From assembly GCA_937958815.1 (NCBI GenBank), contig CALGMR010000002.1, positions 241,439 to 305,438 on the forward strand: a stretch of DNA of 64,000 nt, written 5' to 3'. The notes beneath the pieces were generated by a model. That model was given only the letters and a program-made list of their open reading frames with translations. It did no database searches and was not told the DNA's origin. Each line of letters starts with the position of its first letter. The first letter of the stretch is position 1. The DNA is from an uncultured Rhizobiaceae group bacterium (GTDB lineage Bacteria; Pseudomonadota; Alphaproteobacteria; Rhizobiales; Rhizobiaceae). Made by a program: the position numbers and the translations under genes. Positions 51,881 through 60,608 of the stretch are shown one piece after another.

Positions 51881-52394
51881 TCACACATCACGTCAACATT
51901 TTGGAGATGAACGGCGAAAGCTACCGACACAATCAAAGCAAAGCTCAACGCGCGAAAATTTGATCCAACTGGTCTGGTTTTGCTCTGCCCCAATGGCAGG
52001 CTTTTGCTCCGCCGTTGACAACTTTCGATGCAAAATCGTGTAACACTTTTGTCTCAGTTTATGCATCGAATTTGGACTGAGACAAATGTGTTACTTTTTG
52101 AGACAAAAGTGTTACTTTTCGTGAATGTAACGGGGGCGTCAACCAAAACGACCGAAAACATGGTCCAAATTATTGCCAGCTGATTTGGAATAGCTTGGAA
52201 GTGGTGTGATGTATTTGCCACACTAGAAAGCGAGCGAAAAAACTTCACTGACGTGCTAAAATTTGTGAGGTCGCTGACTAGAGAATGGGGTCGATAATGA
52301 TCCCGAATTGCAGCCATTGAAGAATGGCATGCGGCAATTCGAATCGGCTCTTTTGCGCTTAGCTAATTGACCAAGCTTGATCCCAAACCGCCGA

Positions 52395-52505
52395 TCAATA
52401 TTTCACAAAAACGATGGGGACGTTGCTTTCCCAGCAAAGGCCGCATGACGCGCAATTCGGCTTTTTCCCAATGTGCATCGTGCAGACCATCGCACCCTTT
52501 AGCGC
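52395..52505 (-). pseudogene. GP88-like C-terminal remnant
   Basis: The minus strand ends with KKPNCASCGLCWESNVP then IVFVKY. This parallels the end of the intact gene at 49679-51163 (SKADCGDCGFCWSSTKP, IVFLKH). Upstream residues lose similarity, so it is a fragment in the opposite orientation. Confidence 0.65.
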
Positions 52506-52848
52506 CAGCGAACCGCGTGGAGCGTCGCTCAGGCGGCTCCGCACCGCGTAGCGCATCGGTGATACCCTACATTGAATATTTGCTACAGTAGGCGCTGGGC
52601 AGATAGCTAAATCAGGCGGCTTTTGGGGGGAAGCCGACCTTCGCTGCTCCTGCTCCATAGTTGATCAGTCTATCAAAAAGCAGACAACAGTTTGTGTTTC
52701 ACATCGCAGACTGAGATCGTAGGAATGCACGGATTAAAACCTCATTGTTTACAGCGGCCACCCGCAGTGTTCAATCAGAAACGAGCGCCGAAAGTGATCG
52801 CTGGAATCCAGCTGCTTTGCAAAGAATATCCAAACAAGGGGACCTTAT

Positions 52849-53358
52849 ATGACCCGAACAGCGAGAGCAGTTCTTGAAGATTGTAAGTTAGCTCTCAGTT
52901 TACTTGAAAATGAAAAAGATCTTGCCACGTGGCGAGTTCATTGGGTCGGCGCGGTTGCTCTCATTCGAGCTGTTGGTCACGTTTTAATCAAAGTCGATGC
53001 CAAGGATGCCAGCTTGAAGGTAGCCGTCGACGGATCATACAGCAGATGGAAGCGGCAACGTTCTCAAAACGCGATCTTCTGGGACTTCATAAACCAAGAG
53101 CGCAACAGCATACTCAAAGAGTATATTTTCAACTTTCATCCATTGGATGAGGTCGAAGTAGCAGTGATATTGACTGTACAAAACTCAGAAACTGGGAAGC
53201 AGAAACAAGTCCCACACATCGTGCCTATCGGTGAGAATATCTATCGACCTATTTTGGATGGGTACCGTGAAGGTGGTGACGCCCGAGATGTTTATCAAGA
53301 TGCTTTGGATTGGTGGGAATCGCAGTTATCTGATATCGAAAGCGAAGTAAAATTATGA
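52849..53358 (+). CDS. Hypothetical protein, conserved-type
   Basis: A 169-residue cytoplasmic protein starting MTRTARAVLEDCKLALSLLE, with a charged, helix-rich N-terminal half and a short beta region (VEVAVILTVQN). AAGGGG lies about ten bases upstream of the ATG. Such proteins are common as uncharacterised entries in rhizobial genomes, but I do not recognise a domain. It precedes the methyltransferase operon by about 115 bp on the same strand and may not belong to it. Confidence 0.65.
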   Translation: MTRTARAVLEDCKLALSLLENEKDLATWRVHWVGAVALIRAVGHVLIKVDAKDASLKVAVDGSYSRWKRQRSQNAIFWDFINQERNSILKEYIFNFHPLDEVEVAVILTVQNSETGKQKQVPHIVPIGENIYRPILDGYREGGDARDVYQDALDWWESQLSDIESEVKL

Positions 53359-53473
53359 AAATCAGAGTGTTACATACAATATGCTGATAACTGCTGATTT
53401 CAGCACAATGATGCTGACTTCTACTCGCTGGGTATGCTATGCTTCATCAATATGGAAATGTTGGAACATTGAT

Positions 53474-53695
53474 TTGATTTCTAAGAAGCTCCTGAAATCT
53501 AGAGTCAAACAGCTGCGTCTGGAGGCAAAACTCTCGCAAAACCACTTGGCTCGTCTTTCCGATTTAGATCGGGCCACCATCGCAAAAGCGGAAAAAGGTG
53601 CCGTAGTCAGCGAACTGACACTGCACAAAGTTGCGTCTGCTCTTAGTGAGCAACTAGGTAGGACTCTCGAGCCTGACGAGTTGGTTGGGTACTGA
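53474..53695 (+). CDS. XRE-family controller-type regulator of the methylase operon
   Basis: A helix-turn-helix domain of about 70 residues: VKQLRLEAKLSQNHLARLSD, then LDRATIAKAEKGAVVSELTL and HKVASALSEQLG. The start is uncertain. TTG 53474 gives a protein of usual size; the open frame extends up to ATG 53381, but that N-terminus looks noncoding. The stop overlaps the methyltransferase start (TGATG), so the two are coupled, as for controller proteins of restriction-modification units. Confidence 0.75.
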   Translation: MISKKLLKSRVKQLRLEAKLSQNHLARLSDLDRATIAKAEKGAVVSELTLHKVASALSEQLGRTLEPDELVGY

Positions 53696-54951
53696 TGGAT
53701 CATGAAGTGAATCCAAACGGGGATGAAGCTAGCGCAGGTTGGTTTATTGATTTGTTCGCGGGGTGTGGCGGGCTCTCGCTAGGGCTTTCGATGGCGGGTT
53801 GGCGAGGGTTGTTTTCGGTCGAAAAGTCCGAAGATGCCTTTGCTACATTCAGTGCAAATTTATGCGAAGCTGGGAGCCCCCATAAGTTTTCGTGGCCTGA
53901 ATGGCTGAAGCACCAAGCGATGACTACTGCATGTTTACTTGAAGACCATTCAGACCAACTAGCGAACCTCAAGGGAAGTGTAGACCTCATTGCTGGCGGG
54001 CCTCCTTGCCAGGGTTTCTCAATGGCTGGAAAGCGACAGAAGGACGACCCCAGAAATAGACTGGCAGAAGAGTACATTCAGATTGTAAGCCTGATCGAGC
54101 CTAAATATCTTCTGCTCGAAAATGTGCGGGGTTTTCAATTGCCTTTTGCGGAAGACGAAATGTCCTATTCCGATTGGGTAACAATGAAGCTGGCGACCAC
54201 CGGTGAGTTTGGGTACGATATATACTCAGCTTTGTTAGACGCCTCAGAGTTTGGTGTACCGCAGATGCGAAAGCGTTTCATCATGATTGGCGTTAGGAGA
54301 GACCAAAATTCTTGTGTTGAAGACCCATTGAAATCTCTCGTGAGTAGAAACGCCGACTTCCGTTCAAGTAGGTCTTTGAATGGCCACCAGATCGGAGTGA
54401 AGGAGGCAATCGGAGATTTAGAAATAGGGGAGCAGCAACTAGCTGACTATCCATCAAACCCGCGATTCAAGAAGATTAATTACACTGGAAGACGATCCTT
54501 GTCGGGTTTCCAAAAATTGATGCGAGCGGACGTTGACGACAAGTTCGAACCTGACAGCATGCGTTTGCCAAATCATAGGTCAGATATTGTCGAGCGATTT
54601 TCAAAAATTCTGAAAAACTGCCCCAAGGGAGTATCGCTCTCCGCAGAAAATCGAAAAATGTTCAGCACTAAAAAACAATGTTTGACTCCCTTGCATCCTG
54701 ACAAGCTTGCAAGGACGGTGACGACACTTCCTGACGACATGATTCACTACAGTGAGCCTCGAATCCTTACCGTTCGCGAGAGTGCGCGTCTCCAGACCTT
54801 TCCCGATTGGTTCACTTTTCGGGGGAAGTACACCACAGGTGGCCAAAGAAGAAAAAACGAGTGTCCAAGATATAGTCAGGTAGGAAACGCAGTCCCGCCA
54901 CTTTTAGCCGAAGCCATCGGTGAGGTTCTGAGAGATATTTCCGCGACATGA
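53695..54951 (+). CDS. DNA (cytosine-5) methyltransferase
   Basis: A 418-residue C5 methyltransferase. Motif I is FIDLFAGCGGLSLGL, motif IV is GGPPCQGFSMAG (catalytic Cys105), motif VI is LLENVRGF, motif VIII region is FGVPQMRKRFIMIGVRR, motif IX is ILTVRESARLQTFPDWF, and motif X is SQVGNAVPPLLAEAIG. It methylates cytosine C5 in a specific site set by the ~100-residue target-recognition region between motifs VIII and IX. No restriction endonuclease gene is adjacent. Instead three coupled genes of unusual type follow. The stop overlaps the next start by 4 bp. Confidence 0.95.
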   Translation: MDHEVNPNGDEASAGWFIDLFAGCGGLSLGLSMAGWRGLFSVEKSEDAFATFSANLCEAGSPHKFSWPEWLKHQAMTTACLLEDHSDQLANLKGSVDLIAGGPPCQGFSMAGKRQKDDPRNRLAEEYIQIVSLIEPKYLLLENVRGFQLPFAEDEMSYSDWVTMKLATTGEFGYDIYSALLDASEFGVPQMRKRFIMIGVRRDQNSCVEDPLKSLVSRNADFRSSRSLNGHQIGVKEAIGDLEIGEQQLADYPSNPRFKKINYTGRRSLSGFQKLMRADVDDKFEPDSMRLPNHRSDIVERFSKILKNCPKGVSLSAENRKMFSTKKQCLTPLHPDKLARTVTTLPDDMIHYSEPRILTVRESARLQTFPDWFTFRGKYTTGGQRRKNECPRYSQVGNAVPPLLAEAIGEVLRDISAT

Positions 54952-57266
54952 CAGAAGTGATACCATTAAACTTTAGCGCTCATGCTCGACTCAAAGACAT
55001 TGTTGGACGCGGTCTCATCATCAGTGATTACATCGCGATCATTGAACTAATCAAAAATTCTAAAGATGCAGGTGCCAACGGCGTAGACATTTGGTTTCGA
55101 GAAGGCACTGAGGGGGGCAAAACTGAACTTGTGATCTCAGATGACGGTCACGGAATGACGCTGGATGACATCCGGCATAAATGGCTAAACATTGCTTATT
55201 CCGAGAAAAAAACCTCTAAGCCAAAGGCTGGAGCCTATGCTGGAAGCAAGGGTATTGGTCGCTTCTCATGTGATCGACTTGGCCGTGATTTGGTCATTTT
55301 GACCAAGAAATCAAGAAATCCAGCAATCAAGCTAAAAGTCGATTGGACAAAGTTTGAAGTGGATGGGCGTGATAAGGGGATCAGCACGATCGATGTTCAC
55401 GCGAACGAATTGTCGAAGACAGAGTACCGTTCAGAAGTCACCAAAAGATCTTCACGTACTGGCACTACTCTCGTCATTCGAAACTTGAGAAGTGATTGGG
55501 GTTCAGATCGCCTTCGTGCGCTTCGAAAGGAGCTAGAGCGTTTTATCATCGACCCCAACAATGAGTTTTCGGTGAACTTTCATCACTGGAAGTATGACAA
55601 CCGCCATCCAATCAATGGGCCAATTGAAAACAAGATTTTTGAAGAGCTAGATTTCCGAGCTTCTTCGATTGAGGCTGCAATTGATCAAAAAGGGAAACAC
55701 ATCACATTTGAGTTGCGACACGATGGTGACTTCTTGTTCCGTAGCAGGGAGCTAAACCCCTATGCAGACTTGCGAAACGTAAGCCTGAAACTGTTCTATT
55801 TGAACCAACCAGCCAAGGCATTTTTTAAACGGCGAACTGGCTACCGATCTTTGGACTATGGTTCGGTGTTCATGTTCCTCAATAGCTTCCGGGTTTTTCC
55901 GTATGGTGCAGTCGGCGACGATTGGCTTGGAATCGAAAGGCGAAAGGCTCAAGGTCAGCGTCGATTCTTCGGTTTGCGTGAAGTTGTTGGTTTTATCCAA
56001 GTAACCGATAGTGAGGACAAGTTCGAACCCGTATCAAGCCGCGAGGGGTTGAGGAAGAACGCAGCTTTCAGACAGCTCACCGCTGAGACCCAATCTGTAG
56101 AAAGCCAATTCGACGAGGAAGTTGTCTACGGTTTCTTCCATAAAACAATGCGAAAATTGGAGAAATTTGTGGTCGACGGTCTGGATTGGGATCGGATTGA
56201 TCGCGAAATCGGGGACGATAGCGATGAAGAACTACTCGCCGGGAACTATCAATTCTTAGAGGGCGACAAACCTGTTCTTGAGACCATCGACTCTGTTGTG
56301 AGGATTCGTTCGCCCAAGGACCACATTGTCGAGATCGACATCAATCTCAAGTACCTCAGCCAATTAGCAGACCAAGAAACTCAGGAATACGAAGACTTAG
56401 TTGAAACACTGGAGGAGAAATTTGACGGAACGCCAATTGACCGTCTGCGGCCTGCAGAAAAGCGAGACCTTTCGCGCTTCATCAGTCGTCAAGCAAAGGA
56501 ATTGGCAAAGAAGGATCAAACCAACGTCAAGCTTGAAAAGAAAGTGTCTAAAACGAAGAAGGCACTGCATGTTGAGCAAAAAAAACGAATATTCGCGGAG
56601 TTTGAAGGCTCTGCTGACCAAACACGCATCATTCAGCTACATCATCAAATTGGACTTGTTGCGGGAGCCCTCCAAAAGCGGATTGACCGTATTGTAAGGA
56701 AGTACAGACAGGACGCTGAGAATTTCACCAAAAAGCAGTTGTTTGAAGCTCTAGAAGGTACCATCTTCGAGATTGAAAAAATTCGCAACGTTGCAAAACT
56801 AGCTTCAAAAGCTGACTTTGACCTCTCGACAAACCGGGTTCGTGAGGACCTAGTTCAGTTCATCGGTGAGTATCTTGATAGTTTTCGAGACATAGGAATA
56901 GGCTGGAACCTAACCACTCGTTTTGCAAATCCTGATCAGATTGAGTTACCTAAGACCTTCAGGCCCATCGAAGTCACTATGCTTGTAGATAATCTGATAG
57001 ACAATGCTGGCAAAGCGGGAGCAAAAAATGTTGCCGTCTCGATTTCCCAACGGATGGACAAAATAGCGATTGAATTCTCAGACGATGGCGATGGAGTTCC
57101 GTCGGAGTTTCAACCCGAGGAGCTCTTCGAAAAGGGTATAACAACAACGGCAGGATCAGGGATTGGTCTCAGCCACGCCAGGCAGATCGTGCACGATCTC
57201 AAAGGTGAAATAGACATTTCAGGTCATGCAAATGGCGCATCAGTTAGGATCAGCTTCAAGAAATGA
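54948..57266 (+). CDS. paraMORC GHKL ATPase fused to histidine-kinase module
   Basis: A 772-residue protein with two GHKL ATPase modules. The N-terminal one is MORC/Hsp90-like: ELIKNSKDAGAN (Glu33, Asn37), VISDDGHGM (Asp65) and AGSKGIGRFSCDRLG, followed by an S5-like region. A coiled coil (about residues 460-550) leads to IIQLHHQIGLVAGAL, a DHp-like helix with candidate phospho-His565/566. A C-terminal HATPase follows (TMLVDNLIDNAGKAGA, DDGDGVPSEF, TAGSGIGLSHARQIVHD). ParaMORC ATPases are known partners of restriction-modification systems. It overlaps both neighbours by 4 bp. Sensing by the MORC part and phosphorylation of the next protein are inferred. Confidence 0.88.
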   Translation: MTEVIPLNFSAHARLKDIVGRGLIISDYIAIIELIKNSKDAGANGVDIWFREGTEGGKTELVISDDGHGMTLDDIRHKWLNIAYSEKKTSKPKAGAYAGSKGIGRFSCDRLGRDLVILTKKSRNPAIKLKVDWTKFEVDGRDKGISTIDVHANELSKTEYRSEVTKRSSRTGTTLVIRNLRSDWGSDRLRALRKELERFIIDPNNEFSVNFHHWKYDNRHPINGPIENKIFEELDFRASSIEAAIDQKGKHITFELRHDGDFLFRSRELNPYADLRNVSLKLFYLNQPAKAFFKRRTGYRSLDYGSVFMFLNSFRVFPYGAVGDDWLGIERRKAQGQRRFFGLREVVGFIQVTDSEDKFEPVSSREGLRKNAAFRQLTAETQSVESQFDEEVVYGFFHKTMRKLEKFVVDGLDWDRIDREIGDDSDEELLAGNYQFLEGDKPVLETIDSVVRIRSPKDHIVEIDINLKYLSQLADQETQEYEDLVETLEEKFDGTPIDRLRPAEKRDLSRFISRQAKELAKKDQTNVKLEKKVSKTKKALHVEQKKRIFAEFEGSADQTRIIQLHHQIGLVAGALQKRIDRIVRKYRQDAENFTKKQLFEALEGTIFEIEKIRNVAKLASKADFDLSTNRVREDLVQFIGEYLDSFRDIGIGWNLTTRFANPDQIELPKTFRPIEVTMLVDNLIDNAGKAGAKNVAVSISQRMDKIAIEFSDDGDGVPSEFQPEELFEKGITTTAGSGIGLSHARQIVHDLKGEIDISGHANGASVRISFKK

Positions 57267-58177
57267 AAACTTCTTACAACATAATTTGGGTCGATGATGA
57301 CCCGTCAAGCACTGATACTGATCAGGCAGATGTAAGTGATTTCTTGGAAGAATATGGAATTCGAGCAGATATTACGTTCGTCGAAGCCCCGGTTGATGGT
57401 TCCATCAGAGAAAAACTCGAACACCACCTAACCGATCCGGATCTAGACCTTCTATTGGTTGACTATCACATGGAAGGTCTTAGCGGAGACCAACTGGTCA
57501 AAGTGATAAGAGAGTCTGATCATATTTATCTCCCAGTCATTTTTTACTCTTCCAGCACTGTCGATGATCTTCTCAATGCAGTTCGAGATGCTGCCTTAGA
57601 CGGTGTTTACATCGCAAATAGAGATTTCCTTATCAACAAAATCAGGGACGTGGTTAATAGCCTTCTGGTCAAGGAGCAGACCGTAAAGCAAGTACGTGGC
57701 CTCTTAATGGAGGGCGTCTCAGAAATCGACACTCGCTTCGAAGAGATATTCTTCAGAACATGGGATGACTGCACAGAAATACAGAAATCAGGCTTAGAAG
57801 GTTATCTGAAGAAAATCATCATCGAGAAGGCGAAGAGCGCCAAAAAACGTTGCGGAGAATTCCCTAGCGAGGCAGCTGCTTTCGACGAGCACATTAGAAG
57901 TTCTTTTCTTACTGCCAACTACGACACCTATACGCGTTGGCGGCTCACGAACAAAATCCTCGAATTGGTGGGACACACGCCCGCTGATCTTCAGACGCTG
58001 AAAGAATTTGTGAACCGCGAAGATGGCCAAGCACCTCTAAATAATTTACGTAATGACTATGCGCATAAAAGCAGAAAGCTGCTATCAGACGAACATTCCT
58101 TGGAAAGATGTATAGAGATCAGGCGAGAACTAAGGTCCCAGTTCGCGAATATTGACTCGATTCTTGGGTCAGAATGA
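57263..58177 (+). CDS. Response regulator with HEPN-type C-terminal domain (putative RNase effector)
   Basis: A 304-residue protein. Residues 1-125 are a receiver: IIWVDDDPSS (acid pocket Asp11-13), phosphoacceptor Asp67 in LLVDYHMEGLSG, and VIFYSSST for the conserved Ser/Thr. Residues about 140-304 are all-helical and end with NNLRNDYAHKSRKL, an exact R-N-x3-H motif (Arg263, His268), the catalytic signature of HEPN RNases. No DNA-binding domain is present, so output is probably enzymatic. It overlaps the kinase gene and the phosphatase gene by 4 bp each. RNase activity is inferred from the motif. Confidence 0.82.
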   Translation: MKTSYNIIWVDDDPSSTDTDQADVSDFLEEYGIRADITFVEAPVDGSIREKLEHHLTDPDLDLLLVDYHMEGLSGDQLVKVIRESDHIYLPVIFYSSSTVDDLLNAVRDAALDGVYIANRDFLINKIRDVVNSLLVKEQTVKQVRGLLMEGVSEIDTRFEEIFFRTWDDCTEIQKSGLEGYLKKIIIEKAKSAKKRCGEFPSEAAAFDEHIRSSFLTANYDTYTRWRLTNKILELVGHTPADLQTLKEFVNREDGQAPLNNLRNDYAHKSRKLLSDEHSLERCIEIRRELRSQFANIDSILGSE

Positions 58178-58620
58178 GCAGAGAAATAGCATTATTCGAT
58201 CTGGATGGCACTTTAGCCGACAACAGCCACCGGCAATCACTTGTGACCGGTTCCAAAAAAGACTGGGATGCGTTCTTCGAAGCACAGGTATTTGACACCC
58301 CAAACCAAGCAGTGGTCGGGCTCTTCAGAGCATTAGAAATTTCCGAACAGTACGATCTAATTGTCGCTACGGCTCGACCGGAGCGATATCGAGCTGTAAC
58401 ACTGGACTGGCTTGCGAAACATGGAATAAAGCCTTTCAAATTAGTCATGCGCATAGACGGCGACCGTCGAAGCGATGAAATCATCAAGCGGGAGATTCTG
58501 CAAAATCTTAGGTGTGAAGGTCTCGACCCGTTGTTCGTCGTCGATGATCGAAGCTCGGTTGTGCGGATGTGGCGATCTGAAGGAGTGACCTGCTTTCAGT
58601 GTGCTGACCACGATTATTGA
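58174..58620 (+). CDS. HAD phosphatase of T4 polynucleotide kinase 3'-phosphatase type
   Basis: A 148-residue HAD enzyme. Motif I is ALFDLDGTLADNSHR (Asp9, Asp11), motif II is IVATARPERYR, and the lysine motif is in MRIDGDRRSDEIIKRE. Motif III is FVVDDRSSVVRMWRSEGVTC. The D-D-R-x-x-V-V-x-x-W-R pattern and the preceding M-R...D-x-R-x-D are those of the T4 Pnk phosphatase domain, which removes 3'-phosphate or 2',3'-cyclic phosphate from RNA ends. No kinase P-loop is present. It overlaps the REC-HEPN gene by 4 bp, suggesting repair or reset of RNA cut by HEPN (inference). Confidence 0.87.
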   Translation: MSREIALFDLDGTLADNSHRQSLVTGSKKDWDAFFEAQVFDTPNQAVVGLFRALEISEQYDLIVATARPERYRAVTLDWLAKHGIKPFKLVMRIDGDRRSDEIIKREILQNLRCEGLDPLFVVDDRSSVVRMWRSEGVTCFQCADHDY

Positions 58621-58669
58621 CTCATCAAGACTCGCAGTTGGCATATGGTTCCAAAGAGGAGAATAAGTA

Positions 58670-58915
58670 ATGACAGACGCACTGATCCCGGTGCTGCAAG
58701 TGCAGAAAGATGGTTGGAAAGATCTGATAGAAAAATATGGGCTTGGAAAGGCTGGCCGTCGTTACGTTTACAGCGTTGACTGCACGTACGCGCGTTTTCC
58801 TAGCTATAGAGTATTACAAGGGCCAAGCCCCTCTGGTTTCGGTTTTACTGACTCGGGATCTCTGGCTAACGAAAATGGAGAAGTGGTAGGTGGAGTTGAT
58901 GCCATTAATCGCTGA
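58670..58915 (+). CDS. Small hypothetical protein (81 aa)
   Basis: The peptide MTDALIPVLQVQKDGWKDLI is followed by a Tyr/Arg/Gly-rich segment (GKAGRRYVYSVDCTYARFPS). The start has a strong site, AAGAGGAGAA. It lies 49 bp after the 3'-phosphatase, so it may be the last gene of the operon or a separate unit. No family is recognised. Confidence 0.6.
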   Translation: MTDALIPVLQVQKDGWKDLIEKYGLGKAGRRYVYSVDCTYARFPSYRVLQGPSPSGFGFTDSGSLANENGEVVGGVDAINR

Positions 58916-59193
58916 GACTGACCTCTGTTTTTTGTGACCTAAAATCTGGTTTGAATGTCCGCTTTGTCGGGCTGTACCTAGGCAGCCAGAGACTTGCTCG
59001 AAGGTCGACTACGGGCCGTTTGCCAATCGATAGATGGCGCCATGGAATAATTTTATAGTATTCAGATCTTACTTGCGGAATATCCCAGCATCATTCAATA
59101 ATTATATTTCATACGCGACAAATGTTGATGACATTTCATATTTGTTTTTTTAATCGATATTGTGCGGTGTTTAGATTTGGGATGGCGTAAACT
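58916..59193. other. Intergenic segment before the patatin gene
   Basis: About 280 bp, AT-rich in its right half (ATAATTTTATAGTATTC near 59045), which probably holds the promoter of the lipase gene. Nothing else is seen. Confidence 0.45.
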
Positions 59194-60477
59194 ATGAGCA
59201 AGTCTTTTAGTCGAAGAAGGTTTAACGCTGGCGTCGGAGCGTTCTTTCTGAGTGGATGCGCCTCTCACCCTTCATTTGAGGATTGGTGCCGTTTGAAAAA
59301 CGTCGCAGAATGCCTTCCCCCAGAGACAAAATCTAGTAGTTCGACAGAAAGCAAAGTAGGTGACGATATTGGCATCGCCTTCTCAGGTGGCGGCTACAGG
59401 GCTGGACTGTTCCACTTGGGCAGCATTATTCGATTGAACGAAACGGGCATTCTTTCGCACGCTGACAGAATTTCTAGTGTTTCTGGCGGCTCTATCACAT
59501 CGGCATATCTTGGTATGAAATGGGATAGCTTGATTTTTGACAAGCAAGGACGTGCGGTGAACATGGACGTAGAAGTTGTACAACCGCTGTTGAAGTTCTT
59601 TACCAGCCATACAATTGATTTTTCATCTGCTATCTCGGGTTTGTTGCCGGGACGTAGCTCCGCTAAAATTCTTGCGGAAAAATATGATCGCTTGCTCTTT
59701 AGCCCAGATTTGCCTCGCGGTCGCGAACGAACACTGCAAAACCTTCCTAATCGAACTCGCGCACCACATTTTGTTATCAATGCCACCAGTCTGCAGTTGA
59801 ACAATCTTTGGCGGTTTTCTCATGACAGAGCTACCAATTACCAGATTGGTATCATCAAAGATCCTGAGTTTACACTCGGTACAGTGGTCGCAGGTTCTTC
59901 CGCATTTCCGCCGTTCTTTTCACCACTCTTTATCGACTTGCCAAAGGAAGGCTGGGACGAAAATTCCAACGGGCCTTTCAGACATACGGAATATGGCAAA
60001 CGGGCCGCACTCGGCGACGGAGGCATTTACGATAACCTCGGTCTTGAAACGATTCACAAAAACCAGAAAGTCTTGATCGTTAGCAACGCTGGCAGCCTTT
60101 TTCCTTCTAGATCAGACCCACCAAAAAATTGGATTGGACAACTGAATCGAACGGTGAACCAAATACACGGTCAAGCAGAAAATAACCGCAAGCGTTGGAT
60201 GTTCGATGTACGAGGGTCCGCTGCTGTTAAAGCTATAGCTCTCTGGGAAATTTCACAGCACGCCAGCGCTTTTGACCAAACTAATTTACCTCGATTGTCC
60301 CCTTCAGATGCTTATAAAGCTGCGACGTTCCCAACCCGCCTTAAACGCGTGAGTCAAGCAGACGCCCAACTGCTGGTTCACCATGGCTATTCGCTAGCAG
60401 CGCATTCACTTGCTCAGTATTTCCCCGGCGGCACGCAAACTCCTGCAACTTTCCCAAAGATTGGAAACACCCATTAA
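59194..60477 (+). CDS. Patatin-like phospholipase, lipoprotein signal
   Basis: A 427-residue protein. The N-terminus SFSRRRFNAGVGAFFLSGC combines a twin-Arg stretch with a lipobox-like LSGC, so export and lipidation are likely. The patatin core has the oxyanion loop GIAFSGGGYRAGLFHLG, the nucleophile in ISSVSGGSI (Ser97) and the catalytic Asp in ALGDGGIYDNLG (about residue 274). Patatins hydrolyse lipid acyl esters. Cytoplasmic patatins act as CBASS effectors, but a signal sequence and the lack of a cyclase argue against that here. The MBL-fold gene follows 131 bp downstream. Confidence 0.88.
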   Translation: MSKSFSRRRFNAGVGAFFLSGCASHPSFEDWCRLKNVAECLPPETKSSSSTESKVGDDIGIAFSGGGYRAGLFHLGSIIRLNETGILSHADRISSVSGGSITSAYLGMKWDSLIFDKQGRAVNMDVEVVQPLLKFFTSHTIDFSSAISGLLPGRSSAKILAEKYDRLLFSPDLPRGRERTLQNLPNRTRAPHFVINATSLQLNNLWRFSHDRATNYQIGIIKDPEFTLGTVVAGSSAFPPFFSPLFIDLPKEGWDENSNGPFRHTEYGKRAALGDGGIYDNLGLETIHKNQKVLIVSNAGSLFPSRSDPPKNWIGQLNRTVNQIHGQAENNRKRWMFDVRGSAAVKAIALWEISQHASAFDQTNLPRLSPSDAYKAATFPTRLKRVSQADAQLLVHHGYSLAAHSLAQYFPGGTQTPATFPKIGNTH

Positions 60478-60608
60478 ATTGAACGCATGTGGAAATCGAC
60501 CGACAGCCTATTGCAATACTGCAGTAAATCTATTGGAATTGCCCCCTCCACGTCATTAAAACAGAAATATGATATTAGTACATAAGTATTTCTGGAAGAG
60601 AACAATTC

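Larger units (their letters stand above)
51241..52173. mobile_element. Relic transposon-like element with ~95-bp symmetric terminal repeats
   Basis: The outer ~95 bp at each end are inverted copies. GGTTGACGCCCCCGTTAC at 51270-51287 is the exact reverse complement of 52127-52144. Each end carries two units of GTAACACTTTTGTTTCA type at the same distances (51299-51315 and 51320-51336; 52099-52115 and 52078-52094). Inner units lie at 51401-51417 and 52040-52056. Multiple identical binding sites at both ends are typical of Mu/Tn7/IS21-like transposases. No transposase of that kind is inside, only remnants, so it is dead or non-autonomous. Confidence 0.6.
51164..52848. other. Gene-poor segment holding relic elements
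   Basis: About 1.7 kb with no intact gene. It contains an approximately 930-bp unit with long imperfect terminal inverted repeats (51241-52173), an internal metallophosphoesterase 3' remnant, an IS3 remnant, and a GP88 C-terminal remnant at 52395. Confidence 0.7.

Noticed and set aside
51299..52115. Plasmid-type iteron origin
   Set aside because: The repeats are arranged in mirror symmetry at two ends with a perfect terminal core, and no replication initiator gene is adjacent; a transposon-end array fits better, though an origin is not fully excluded.
53381..53473. N-terminal extension of the XRE regulator from ATG 53381
   Set aside because: There is no ribosome site, and the encoded residues (with several Trp/Cys) do not look like part of the helix-turn-helix family; the start was set at TTG 53474 with low certainty.
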